Source: Jejuia sp040720935 (GTDB lineage: Bacteria > Bacteroidota > Bacteroidia > Flavobacteriales > Flavobacteriaceae). Taken from it: a stretch of 64,000 bases of DNA. The stretch lies in NCBI RefSeq assembly GCF_040720935.1, contig NZ_JBFDAE010000003.1:186001-250000 (forward strand), in the 5' to 3' direction. The position numbers and the translations under genes are program-made. Of the stretch, positions 26,079-33,898 are shown piece by piece (positions within the stretch are counted from its first letter, which is position 1; each line of letters opens with the position of its first letter). The notes below the pieces were generated by a model that saw only the letters and a program-made list of their open reading frames with translations, was not told the origin of the DNA and searched no databases.

Positions 26079-26603
26079 ATGTTTAAAAAATATAAAAGTG
26101 CAGAATTAGTAAAACCAGGTGGATTAGATCTTAAAGATCGTTTAGTTGGTGTACAGAGAGTTACAAAAGTAACTAAAGGTGGTAGAGCATTTGGTTTTTC
26201 AGCAATCGTAGTGGTTGGAGATGAAGCTGGTGTTGTAGGTCAGGGTTTAGGAAAATCTAAAGATGTAGCTAGTGCAATTGCAAAGGCTGTTGAAGATGCT
26301 AAGAAAAACCTTGTACGTATTCCTATTAGAAAAGGAACATTGCCACATGAGCAAAAAGGTAAATACGGTGGTGCAAGAGTAAATATTATTCCTGCAGCTC
26401 CTGGTACTGGTGTTATTGCTGGTGGTGCCGTTAGAACGGTACTTGAAGCAGTTGGTGTACATGATGTATTGTCAAAATCTCAAGGGTCTTCTAACCCTCA
26501 CAATGTAGTAAAAGCAACTTTTGATGCTTTATTACAATTAAGAGATGCAAACGCTATTGCAAGAGACCGAGGTATTTCACTTGAAAAAGTTTTTAACGCT
26601 TAA
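26079..26603 (+). CDS. rpsE: 30S ribosomal protein S5
   Basis: 174 residues. S5 acts at the mRNA entrance and in decoding fidelity. The dsRNA-binding part shows VQRVTKVTKGGRAFGFSAIV, the loop that binds near spectinomycin, and GVIAGGAVRTVLEAVGVHDV follows. No changes stand out. rpmD begins 12 bases downstream. Confidence 0.98.
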   Translation: MFKKYKSAELVKPGGLDLKDRLVGVQRVTKVTKGGRAFGFSAIVVVGDEAGVVGQGLGKSKDVASAIAKAVEDAKKNLVRIPIRKGTLPHEQKGKYGGARVNIIPAAPGTGVIAGGAVRTVLEAVGVHDVLSKSQGSSNPHNVVKATFDALLQLRDANAIARDRGISLEKVFNA

Positions 26604-26615
26604 TAACTATCAACG

Positions 26616-26795
26616 ATGGCAAAAATCAAAGTAAAAAAAGTTAAGAGCGCAATCAATCGTACGCAAAGACAAAAAAGAGTTTTAGAATCTTTAGGTCTTA
26701 AAAAGATTGGACAAGTAAAAGAGCACGAAGCTACACCAAACATTCTTGGTATGGTTGCTAAAGTTTCACATTTAGTTTCTGTTGAAGAAGCTTAA
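26616..26795 (+). CDS. rpmD: 50S ribosomal protein L30
   Basis: A 59-residue gene that is easy to miss because of its length. ATG at 26616, TAA at 26793-26795. The protein starts MAKIKVKKVKSAINRTQRQK, then has LESLGLKKIGQVKEHEATPN and a C-terminal MVAKVSHLVSVEEA, all L30 features. It lies in its standard place between S5 and L15, with 12 and 14 bases of spacing. Confidence 0.95.
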   Translation: MAKIKVKKVKSAINRTQRQKRVLESLGLKKIGQVKEHEATPNILGMVAKVSHLVSVEEA

Positions 26796-26809
26796 AATAT
26801 AAACTGAAA

Positions 26810-27262
26810 ATGGATTTAAGTAATTTAAAACCTGCAGAAGGTTCAAATAAAAACCAAGGAAAGAGAATAGGTAGAGGACAAGGTTCTGGTAAAGGTGGTA
26901 CTGCGACTCGTGGTCACAAAGGCGCTAAGTCGCGTTCTGGTTATTCTAAGAAATTAGGATTTGAAGGTGGGCAAATGCCACTTCAAAGACGTGTACCTAA
27001 ATTTGGTTTTACTAATATTAACCGTGTAGAATATCAAGCTATAAACTTGGATGCGTTACAAGCGTTAGTAGATGATAAAAAAGTAAAAGATACGGTAGAT
27101 TTCGAAACTTTATTTTCTAATGGATTGGCTGGGAAAGATGACTTGGTTAAAGTATTGGGAAGAGGAGAATTAAAAGCGAAATTAAAAGTATCTGCTCACA
27201 AATTTTCTGTTTCAGCAAAAGCTGCAATTGAAGCTGCTGGTGGAGAAGCAATAACTTTATAA
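26810..27262 (+). CDS. rplO: 50S ribosomal protein L15
   Basis: 150 residues, a late assembly protein. The glycine-rich N-terminus (KRIGRGQGSGKGGTATRGHK) and the segment GFEGGQMPLQRRVPKFGFTN are diagnostic. The C-terminal half has the usual KVLGRGELKAKLKVSAHKFS. secY starts 14 bases after its stop. Confidence 0.98.
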   Translation: MDLSNLKPAEGSNKNQGKRIGRGQGSGKGGTATRGHKGAKSRSGYSKKLGFEGGQMPLQRRVPKFGFTNINRVEYQAINLDALQALVDDKKVKDTVDFETLFSNGLAGKDDLVKVLGRGELKAKLKVSAHKFSVSAKAAIEAAGGEAITL

Positions 27263-27276
27263 GATTATATTAACTT

Positions 27277-28629
27277 ATGAAATTTATAGAATCAATAAAG
27301 AATGTTTGGAAAATTGAGGAACTAAGAAACAGAATCATAGTAACATTGGGTCTGTTGTTAGTTTATCGATTTGGTGCGCAGGTTGTATTACCAGGAATTG
27401 ATGCTTCTCAATTGGGAGGAATTGCTGATAAAACAAGTGGAGGTCTATTAGGTTTACTTAATGCTTTTACTGGTGGTGCATTTGCAAACGCTTCGGTTTT
27501 TGCACTGGGTATCATGCCATACATTTCGGCTTCTATTGTTGTACAGTTAATGGGTATTGCGATTCCTTATTTACAGAAGTTACAAAAAGAAGGCGCTAGT
27601 GGACAAAAGAAAATTACTCAAATTACACGTTGGTTAACAATAGGTATTTGTTTGGTGCAAGCACCAGGGTATTTGGCAAGTTTACCTGCATTGGGTATTC
27701 CACAATCGGCTTTTTTATTAGGAACAGGAGGATTGTTTTATTTTTCTTCTATAGTCATCTTAGTAACTGGGTGTATATTTGCAATGTGGTTAGGTGAAAA
27801 AATTACCGATAAAGGTATTGGTAATGGTATTTCATTATTAATTATGGTAGGAATCATTGCTACTTTACCGCAATCTTTTGTACAGGAGTATGCTGCTAGG
27901 GTAACACAATCTAACGGTGGTTTAATTATGATTTTAATTGAACTTGTAGTTTGGTTTGTTATCATTCTTTTATCAATTATGTTAGTAATGGCAGTACGGA
28001 AAATAGCTGTACAGTATGCAAGAAGAACGGCATCTGGAGGTTATGAAAAAGCCGCAGCAGCCGGATCTAGACAATACATCCCATTAAAATTGAATGCGTC
28101 TGGAGTAATGCCAATTATATTTGCACAAGCAATTATGTTTGTTCCTGGTCTAATAGGTGGATCAGCTTTCTTGAAGGATACTTCTGCTGGACAATGGATG
28201 CAAACTAACTTTGCTGATATGTTTGGGTTTTGGTATAACTTGATATTTGCTTTATTGATTATTGTTTTTACATATTTCTATACGGCAATTACAGTACCTA
28301 CCAATAAAATGGCAGACGATTTAAAACGTAGTGGTGGTTTTATCCCTGGTATTCGTCCAGGTTCTGAAACCTCTGAATATCTAGATAAAATAATGTCTCA
28401 AATTACCTTACCGGGTTCTATCTTTTTAGCATTAATCGCTATTTTTCCAGCGTTTATTGTGAAGTTGATGAACGTGCAAGCAGGTTGGGCATTGTTCTTT
28501 GGAGGAACATCACTATTAATTATGGTTGGGGTAGCAATCGATACTATGCAACAGATAAACTCTTATTTGTTGAATAGACATTATGATGGCTTGATGAAAA
28601 CAGGTAAAAATAGAAAAGCAGTAGCTTAA
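27277..28629 (+). CDS. secY: Protein translocase channel subunit SecY
   Basis: 450 residues with ten predicted transmembrane helices. SecY forms the channel of the SecYEG translocon. Signatures GINALPGIDAS-type plug region (RFGAQVVLPGIDASQLGG), GIMPYISASIVVQLMGIAIP, the ITDKGIGNGISLLIMVGIIA segment and the cytosolic loop FIPGIRPGSETSEYLDKIM. The C-terminal NSYLLNRHYDGLMKTGKNRK is normal for the phylum. A 102-base AT-rich spacer with no obvious terminator precedes infA. Confidence 0.98.
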   Translation: MKFIESIKNVWKIEELRNRIIVTLGLLLVYRFGAQVVLPGIDASQLGGIADKTSGGLLGLLNAFTGGAFANASVFALGIMPYISASIVVQLMGIAIPYLQKLQKEGASGQKKITQITRWLTIGICLVQAPGYLASLPALGIPQSAFLLGTGGLFYFSSIVILVTGCIFAMWLGEKITDKGIGNGISLLIMVGIIATLPQSFVQEYAARVTQSNGGLIMILIELVVWFVIILLSIMLVMAVRKIAVQYARRTASGGYEKAAAAGSRQYIPLKLNASGVMPIIFAQAIMFVPGLIGGSAFLKDTSAGQWMQTNFADMFGFWYNLIFALLIIVFTYFYTAITVPTNKMADDLKRSGGFIPGIRPGSETSEYLDKIMSQITLPGSIFLALIAIFPAFIVKLMNVQAGWALFFGGTSLLIMVGVAIDTMQQINSYLLNRHYDGLMKTGKNRKAVA

Positions 28630-28731
28630 AATTAGATAGATAGTAAACAGTCATTAGATATTAGAAAAAATAGAGGATAAAAATAAGTATAGAGTTCTAA
28701 AAGCTAACGACCAAGAACTAAAAACTAAAAT

Positions 28732-28947
28732 ATGGCAAAACAAGCAGCAATAGAACAAGACGGAACGATTATAGAAGCATTATCAAATGCTATGTTTCGT
28801 GTAGAATTAGAAAATGGTCACATTGTGACGGCACATATTTCTGGTAAAATGCGTATGCATTACATAAAATTATTACCAGGTGATAAGGTGAAATTAGAAA
28901 TGAGTCCTTATGATTTAACTAAGGCTCGTATAACTTATAGATATTAA
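28732..28947 (+). CDS. infA: Translation initiation factor IF-1
   Basis: 71 residues, an OB-fold protein that occupies the ribosomal A site during initiation. MAKQAAIEQDGTIIEALSNA, FRVELENGHIVTAHISGKMR and LLPGDKVKLEMSPYDLTKAR match the family. The stop codon adjoins the left arm of a 23-bp perfect inverted repeat that fills the spacer to rpmJ. Confidence 0.97.
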   Translation: MAKQAAIEQDGTIIEALSNAMFRVELENGHIVTAHISGKMRMHYIKLLPGDKVKLEMSPYDLTKARITYRY

Positions 28948-29025
28948 AAATTCAAGATTCAAGATTCAAAGTTTAAAGTTTAAAGTTAAACCGAACTTGA
29001 ATTTTGAATCTTGAATCTTGAATTT
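28948..29025. repeat. 23-bp perfect inverted repeat between infA and rpmJ
   Basis: Left arm 28948-28970 and right arm 29003-29025 are exact reverse complements, built of the words GATTCAA / TTGAATC, with a 32-base AT-rich centre that has its own small repeats (GTTTAAA twice). No T-run follows, and the operon continues, so it is probably a repeat-derived hairpin and not a terminator. Confidence 0.9.
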
Positions 29026-29039
29026 AAAACTGAATAAAG

Positions 29040-29156
29040 ATGAAAGTAAGAGCATCAGTTAAAAAAAGAAGTGCAGATTGTAAAATCGTACGTAGAAAAG
29101 GTAGACTTTACGTGATAAACAAAAAGAATCCTAGATTTAAACAAAGACAAGGGTAA
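29040..29156 (+). CDS. rpmJ: 50S ribosomal protein L36 (zinc-free type)
   Basis: A 38-residue protein, MKVRASVKKRSADCKIVRRK followed by GRLYVINKKNPRFKQRQG. The four zinc ligands of classical L36 are reduced to one: Cys14 remains, but the other positions are Ser11, Asn27 and Phe33. This is the zinc-independent type usual in Bacteroidota. The gene is three bases before rpsM. Short size makes automated callers miss it. Confidence 0.95.
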   Translation: MKVRASVKKRSADCKIVRRKGRLYVINKKNPRFKQRQG

Positions 29157-29159
29157 ATT

Positions 29160-29534
29160 ATGGCAAGAATTGCAGGTGTTGACATACCAAAACAAAAGAG
29201 AGGCGCTATCTCTTTAACTTATATCTTCGGAATAGGTCAAAGTAGAGCCAAAGAGATTTTAGCAGCAGCTAAAGTAAACGAAAACACTAAAGTACAAGAT
29301 TGGACAGACGACGAAATCGGAGCGATCCGTGAGGCTGTTGGAACTTATACTATTGAGGGTGAGTTACGTTCTGAAACACAATTAAACATCAAACGTTTGA
29401 TGGATATTGGATGTTACAGAGGTATTCGTCATAGAGCTGGTCTTCCGTTAAGAGGACAACGTACTAAAAACAACTCTAGAACGAGAAAAGGTAGAAGAAA
29501 AACTGTTGCTAACAAGAAAAAAGCAACGAAGTAA
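29160..29534 (+). CDS. rpsM: 30S ribosomal protein S13
   Basis: 124 residues. S13 sits in the 30S head and bridges to the 50S subunit. Signatures MARIAGVDIPKQKRGAISLT, the helix-two-turn-helix region IGCYRGIRHRAGLPLRGQRT and the basic tail. Follows rpmJ directly; a 100-base spacer with TAGTCTT repeats separates it from rpsK. Confidence 0.98.
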   Translation: MARIAGVDIPKQKRGAISLTYIFGIGQSRAKEILAAAKVNENTKVQDWTDDEIGAIREAVGTYTIEGELRSETQLNIKRLMDIGCYRGIRHRAGLPLRGQRTKNNSRTRKGRRKTVANKKKATK

Positions 29535-29538
29535 AATA

Positions 29539-29557
29539 TAGTCTTTAGTCTTTAGAC
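29539..29557. repeat. Tandem phrase TAGTCTT
   Basis: 2.7 copies of the heptamer TAGTCTT in the rpsM-rpsK spacer. The spacer also contains ACTATTAACTAATAACTAAA (29604-29623), another low-complexity phrase. Confidence 0.6.
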
Positions 29558-29634
29558 GTTGGAAAGAATCTGTTTGAAATTTATACGGTTTAGGATTCTA
29601 GCGACTATTAACTAATAACTAAAAGCTAAAAAAT

Positions 29635-30018
29635 ATGGCAAAGTCAAGTACAAAGAAACGTAAAGTAATAGTAGATGCTGTTGGAGAAGCGCACGTAACT
29701 GCTTCATTCAATAACATTATCATTTCATTAACTAACAAAAAAGGCGATGTGATTTCATGGTCATCTGCTGGTAAAATGGGATTTAGAGGATCTAAGAAAA
29801 ACACACCTTATGCTGCTCAATTAGCTGCTGAAGATGCTTCTGCGGTTGCAATCGAAGCTGGTTTAAAGAAAGTGAAAGTGTATGTTAAAGGTCCAGGTAA
29901 CGGTAGGGAATCTGCTATCCGATCTATCCACAATGCAGGGATTGAAGTAACCGAAATTATTGATGTTACTCCATTACCACACAATGGATGTCGTCCTCCA
30001 AAACGAAGAAGAGTTTAA
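29635..30018 (+). CDS. rpsK: 30S ribosomal protein S11
   Basis: 127 residues. S11 is on the 30S platform near the E site. Signatures GEAHVTASFNNIIISLTNKK, SSAGKMGFRGSKKNTPYAAQ and the C-terminal VTPLPHNGCRPPKRRRV. The stop is followed by a 156-base spacer with two palindromes before rpsD. Confidence 0.98.
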   Translation: MAKSSTKKRKVIVDAVGEAHVTASFNNIIISLTNKKGDVISWSSAGKMGFRGSKKNTPYAAQLAAEDASAVAIEAGLKKVKVYVKGPGNGRESAIRSIHNAGIEVTEIIDVTPLPHNGCRPPKRRRV

Positions 30019-30033
30019 CAATTCAGAATTCAG

Positions 30034-30051
30034 AATTTTGAATTCAAAATT
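30034..30051. repeat. 18-bp perfect palindrome AATTTTGAATTCAAAATT
   Basis: Self-complementary over 18 bases in the rpsK-rpsD spacer, next to a doubled ATTCAGA word. It resembles the GATTCAA-type hairpin of the infA-rpmJ spacer in composition. Confidence 0.7.
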
Positions 30052-30132
30052 AATATTAACAAGTATCAACGAGAGATTTACGATTATCGAAGGATAAGAT
30101 TAAGACCTTAATTCATAATCGCTCTTAAGTAA

Positions 30133-30152
30133 AGACGTTGCATGCTACGTCT
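30133..30152. repeat. REP-like palindrome AGACGT...ACGTCT (copy 3)
   Basis: AGACGTTGCATGCTACGTCT: identical to the element at 18222-18241 except for one base, which leaves one T:T mismatch in the stem. It ends 22 bases before the rpsD start. Confidence 0.8.
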
Positions 30153-30174
30153 CAACCAAAAAAACAATAATAAA

Positions 30175-30780
30175 ATGGCAAGATATACTGGTCCTAAAAC
30201 TAAAATAGCTCGTAAATTTGGCGAAGCTATCTTCGGAGAAGATAAATCTTTTGAAAAAAGAAACTATCCTCCGGGACAACACGGAAACGCTAGACGTCGT
30301 GGAAAAAAATCTGAATACGCAATCCAATTAATGGAAAAGCAAAAAGCTAAATATACTTACGGTATTTTAGAGCGTCAATTTAGAGGATTATTTAAAAAGG
30401 CAAGAGCTGCTCAAGGTATTACTGGTGAAGTATTATTACAACTTTGTGAGTCTAGATTAGACAATGTGGTGTATAGAATGGGAATTTCTCCTTCTAGAAG
30501 TGGTGCGCGTCAATTAGTATCTCACAGACACATTACGGTTAACGGTGAAATCGTTAACATTCCTTCTTATTCTTTAAAAGCTGGAGATGTTGTTGCTGTT
30601 AGAGAAAAATCAAAATCTCTTGAAGCTATAGATAGATCATTAGCAAACTCAAGTCAAGTTTACGAATGGATTACTTGGAATAACGATACTAAGCAAGGAA
30701 CTTATGTTTCTGTTCCTGCTAGAATTCAAATTCCAGAAAACATAAACGAACAATTCATCGTCGAATTATATTCTAAATAA
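30175..30780 (+). CDS. rpsD: 30S ribosomal protein S4
   Basis: 201 residues from the ATG at 30175 (MARYTGPKTKIARKFGEAIF). An in-frame upstream start at 30142 would add 11 residues encoded by the palindrome and is rejected. The S4 RNA-binding domain shows CESRLDNVVYRMGISPSRSG and ARQLVSHRHITVNGEIVNIP. S4 starts 16S rRNA assembly and in E. coli represses the alpha operon. Followed by rpoA. Confidence 0.97.
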   Translation: MARYTGPKTKIARKFGEAIFGEDKSFEKRNYPPGQHGNARRRGKKSEYAIQLMEKQKAKYTYGILERQFRGLFKKARAAQGITGEVLLQLCESRLDNVVYRMGISPSRSGARQLVSHRHITVNGEIVNIPSYSLKAGDVVAVREKSKSLEAIDRSLANSSQVYEWITWNNDTKQGTYVSVPARIQIPENINEQFIVELYSK

Positions 30781-30875
30781 TAAATTAATCACATTGGTAT
30801 TTGGCCAAAGGATTTATTAGACTTCTTCAAACTTTTAAATCGCGCAACCATATAACAATTAAAACGAAGAAAAAC

Positions 30876-31868
30876 ATGGCAGTATTTAATTTTCAGAAGC
30901 CCGATAAAGTAATCATGATTGATTCTACTGATTTCGAGGGTAAATTCGAATTCAGACCACTAGAACCAGGTTACGGACTAACAGTAGGAAATGCTTTAAG
31001 AAGAGTATTATTATCTTCTTTAGAAGGATTTGCAATTACATCGGTTAGAATTGAAGGTGTAGATCACGAATTTTCAGCAATCGCTGGCGTAGTAGAAGAT
31101 GTAACTGAAATCATTTTAAATTTAAAACAAGTGCGTTTCAAAAGGCAAATTGAAGATATTGACAATGAGTCTATCTCAATTTCAATTTCGGGGCAAGAAC
31201 AAATATTGGCGGGGGATTTTCAGAAGTTTATCTCTGGATTTCAAGTTTTAAATTCAGAATTAGTAATCTGTAATTTAGATCCTAAAGTGAGTTTCAACAT
31301 GGAAATCACTATAGAAAAAGGTAGAGGATATGTACCAGCAGAGGAAAACAAAAAGCCTTCTGCGCCAATGGGAACTATTTTTACTGATTCTATTTACACA
31401 CCTATAAAAAATGTTAAGTATAGCATTGAAAATTATCGTGTAGAACAGAAAACGGATTACGAAAAATTGGTTTTTGAAATCATTACAGATGGTTCAATCA
31501 CGCCTCAAGATGCTTTAACTGAAGGTGCTAAAACGTTAATTCATCACTTTATGTTATTCTCTGATGAGCGTATCACTTTAGAAGCTGATGAAATTGCACA
31601 AACTGAAACTTATGATGAAGAATCACTTCATATGAGACAGTTGCTTAAAACGAAGTTAATCGATATGGATTTATCCGTTCGTGCATTGAACTGTTTAAAA
31701 GCTGCAGAGGTTGATACTCTAGGAGACTTAGTATCATTCAACAAAAATGATTTAATGAAGTTTCGTAACTTTGGTAAAAAATCTTTAACTGAGCTTGAAG
31801 AGCTTGTACATGTTAAAGGATTGAATTTCGGAATGGATTTAAGTAAATATAAATTAGATAAGGACTAA
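30876..31868 (+). CDS. rpoA: DNA-directed RNA polymerase subunit alpha
   Basis: 330 residues from ATG at 30876 (MAVFNFQKPDKVIMIDSTDF). An in-frame start at 30801 would add 25 residues that do not belong to the family. The N-terminal dimerisation domain has PGYGLTVGNALRRVLLSSLE; the C-terminal domain (from ~255) has LNCLKAAEVDTLGDLVSFNK and FGKKSLTELEELV with helix-hairpin-helix character. Standard place between rpsD and rplQ, with a repeat-rich 181-base spacer after it. Confidence 0.97.
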   Translation: MAVFNFQKPDKVIMIDSTDFEGKFEFRPLEPGYGLTVGNALRRVLLSSLEGFAITSVRIEGVDHEFSAIAGVVEDVTEIILNLKQVRFKRQIEDIDNESISISISGQEQILAGDFQKFISGFQVLNSELVICNLDPKVSFNMEITIEKGRGYVPAEENKKPSAPMGTIFTDSIYTPIKNVKYSIENYRVEQKTDYEKLVFEIITDGSITPQDALTEGAKTLIHHFMLFSDERITLEADEIAQTETYDEESLHMRQLLKTKLIDMDLSVRALNCLKAAEVDTLGDLVSFNKNDLMKFRNFGKKSLTELEELVHVKGLNFGMDLSKYKLDKD

Positions 31869-31884
31869 CGATTTAAGATGTTAG

Positions 31885-31906
31885 ACCTGCCTGCTGGCAG
31901 GCAGGT
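31885..31906. repeat. CCTGCC-type palindrome in rpoA-rplQ spacer
   Basis: ACCTGCCTG / CAGGCAGGT arms around a CTGG centre. It belongs to the same family as the copies at 4795-4811 and 58508-58533. Confidence 0.8.
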
Positions 31907-31969
31907 TTACGAATTACGATTTTCAAATCATAATTCAAAAACCGTAATTCAAAAATCGTCAATCGTAAA
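31906..31969. repeat. Imperfect 18-bp inverted repeat with ACGATT words
   Basis: Left arm 31906-31923 (TTTACGAATTACGATTTT) and right arm 31952-31969 pair with two mismatches. Between them the phrase CCGTAATTCAAAA, or a close variant, occurs twice. It follows the CCTGCC palindrome directly. The rest of the spacer to rplQ is AT-rich without a clear promoter. Confidence 0.65.
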
Positions 31970-32049
31970 TTAATAATAACCATCATATTTTGCTCTCTCT
32001 TCATCTAAAAGAAAAAGGGATTTGGTAGCAAGATGATAATTAGAAAGTC

Positions 32050-32523
32050 ATGAGACACGGAAAAAAACACAATCACTTAGGGAGACAAACAGCCCACAGA
32101 AAAGCAATGCTGGCTAATATGGCCTGTTCTTTAATAGAGCATAAACGTATTAACACTACAGTTGCAAAAGCAAAAGCTTTAAGGCAATTTGTGGAGCCGC
32201 TCATTACAAAATCTAAAAATGATACTACACATAACAGACGTATTGTTTTTAGCCGTTTGAGACAAAAAGAAGTAGTTACTGAGTTATTCAGAGAGGTTGC
32301 TACTAAAATAGGTGATAGACCAGGAGGTTACACAAGAATTATTAAATTGGGTAATCGTTTAGGTGATAATGCAGATATGGCAATGATAGAGCTTGTTGAT
32401 TACAACGAAATCTATAATGCTGATAAAGCTAAGAAGAAATCAACTAGAAGAAGTAGAAGAGGTGGTTCTAAACCTGCTGCTGTTGCTCCAGTTGAAACTC
32501 AAACATCAAACGAAGAAGAATAA
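32050..32523 (+). CDS. rplQ: 50S ribosomal protein L17
   Basis: 157 residues. L17 lies close to the tunnel exit. The core MRHGKKHNHLGRQTAHRKAM, NMACSLIEHKRINTTVAKAK and FSRLRQKEVVTELFREVA is typical. The last ~35 residues are a basic then acidic, low-complexity tail (KKKSTRRSRRGGSKPAAV) longer than in E. coli but common in Bacteroidota. It is the final gene of the ribosomal supercluster and is followed by a strong terminator. Confidence 0.97.
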   Translation: MRHGKKHNHLGRQTAHRKAMLANMACSLIEHKRINTTVAKAKALRQFVEPLITKSKNDTTHNRRIVFSRLRQKEVVTELFREVATKIGDRPGGYTRIIKLGNRLGDNADMAMIELVDYNEIYNADKAKKKSTRRSRRGGSKPAAVAPVETQTSNEEE

Positions 32524-32544
32524 ATGTTAATAAGGATTTAATAT

Positions 32545-32582
32545 AAAAAGGATAAACTATTTTTAGTTTATCCTTTTTTTTT
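32545..32582 (+). terminator. Terminator of the ribosomal supercluster
   Basis: Stem GGATAAACTA (32550-32559) / TAGTTTATCC (32564-32573) with a TTTT loop, extended by A:T pairs on the outside and followed by nine T. It lies 22 bases after the rplQ stop. Confidence 0.9.
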
Positions 32583-32647
32583 GAATTTTTGTAAAACCTT
32601 TTAGTTTGCGTAGATACTGAAAAACTATATAACAAAAGAAATAAAAA

Positions 32648-33775
32648 ATGAAATATCAAAAGAGACAAAATGCCATCATTCTACTTGCAGATGGCACCAT
32701 TTTTTATGGTAAGGCAGTAGGGAATAAACAGGGCACTTCGTTTGGAGAGGTATGCTTTAATACGGGCATGACTGGATATCAAGAGATCTTTACCGACCCG
32801 TCTTACTACGGACAATTAATGGTGGCCACCAATGCACATATTGGAAACTATGGTGTTAATAACGACGAAGTAGAATCTGATTCTATAAAAATAGCTGGTT
32901 TAATTGTAAAAAACTTTAGCTATGAATATTCTAGAGATGATGCAGATGGCTCATTACAGGATTTTTTAGATCAAAATAATCTCTTAGCTATTTCAGATGT
33001 CGATACCAGAGCTTTGGTAAGTTACATTAGAGATCATGGCGCTATGAATGCCGTTATTTCTACGGAAGTAGATAATATTGACCATTTAAAAAAGCAATTG
33101 GCAGAAGTACCTAGTATGAAAGGATTGGAGTTGGCATCTAAGGTATCATGTACGGAACCGTATTATTTTGGGGACGAAAATGCAACTTTTAAAGTGGCAG
33201 CTTTAGATATTGGTATCAAGAAAAACATCCTTAGAAATATTGCAAGTAGAGATGCTTACATCAAAGTATTTCCATATAATTCTAAATTTGAAGATTTAGA
33301 GGCTTTTAATCCAGATGGGTACTTTTTATCAAACGGTCCTGGAGATCCAGAGCCATTGGTAGAAGCGCAAGCTGTTGCAAAGGAAATTATAAAACGTGAT
33401 TTACCATTATTTGGAATTTGTTTAGGACACCAAGTCATTGCTATTGCCAATGGTGTGTCGACTTACAAAATGCATAACGGACACCGAGGCATCAACCATC
33501 CCGTAAAAAACTTAATTACCGGAAAAGGAGAGATTACCTCTCAAAATCATGGATTTGCCGTAAATAGGGAAGAGGCTGAAGCCAATCAAGATTTGCAAAT
33601 ATCGCATATTCATTTAAATGATGAGACCGTTGCAGGTTTAGCTATGAAGTCTAAAAATTGTTTCTCTGTACAATACCATCCAGAAGCAAGTCCCGGACCA
33701 CATGATTCATCTTATTTATTTGACCAGTTCGTTGAGAATATTAAAAGAAGCAAGCTTTCTGTAGTAGAAAAATAG
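32648..33775 (+). CDS. carA: Carbamoyl-phosphate synthase small (glutaminase) subunit
   Basis: 375 residues. CarA releases ammonia from glutamine for the large subunit, which makes carbamoyl phosphate for pyrimidine and arginine synthesis. The N-terminal domain begins QKRQNAIILLADGTIFYGKA. The class I glutamine amidotransferase domain has the nucleophile Cys258 in LFGICLGHQVIA and the His/Glu pair in SVQYHPEASPGPHDS. carB is not in the window. A TTG at 32581 and a TTAGTTTG at 32601 (17-base spacing) may be its promoter. Confidence 0.97.
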   Translation: MKYQKRQNAIILLADGTIFYGKAVGNKQGTSFGEVCFNTGMTGYQEIFTDPSYYGQLMVATNAHIGNYGVNNDEVESDSIKIAGLIVKNFSYEYSRDDADGSLQDFLDQNNLLAISDVDTRALVSYIRDHGAMNAVISTEVDNIDHLKKQLAEVPSMKGLELASKVSCTEPYYFGDENATFKVAALDIGIKKNILRNIASRDAYIKVFPYNSKFEDLEAFNPDGYFLSNGPGDPEPLVEAQAVAKEIIKRDLPLFGICLGHQVIAIANGVSTYKMHNGHRGINHPVKNLITGKGEITSQNHGFAVNREEAEANQDLQISHIHLNDETVAGLAMKSKNCFSVQYHPEASPGPHDSSYLFDQFVENIKRSKLSVVEK

Positions 33776-33898
33776 ATTTTTAAACACCGTAAATTAACTA
33801 AAACGTTATAGCTTTCTTTTTAAGATTTTATGTCAAAAGTCAGTAAATAAGAAGAGATTAAAACGTAAATTTGATAAAAGATTAAAAACAAACCAATT

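Noticed and set aside
30801..30875. N-terminal extension of RpoA
   Set aside because: The 25 residues are absent from the family; the ATG at 30876 gives the normal start.
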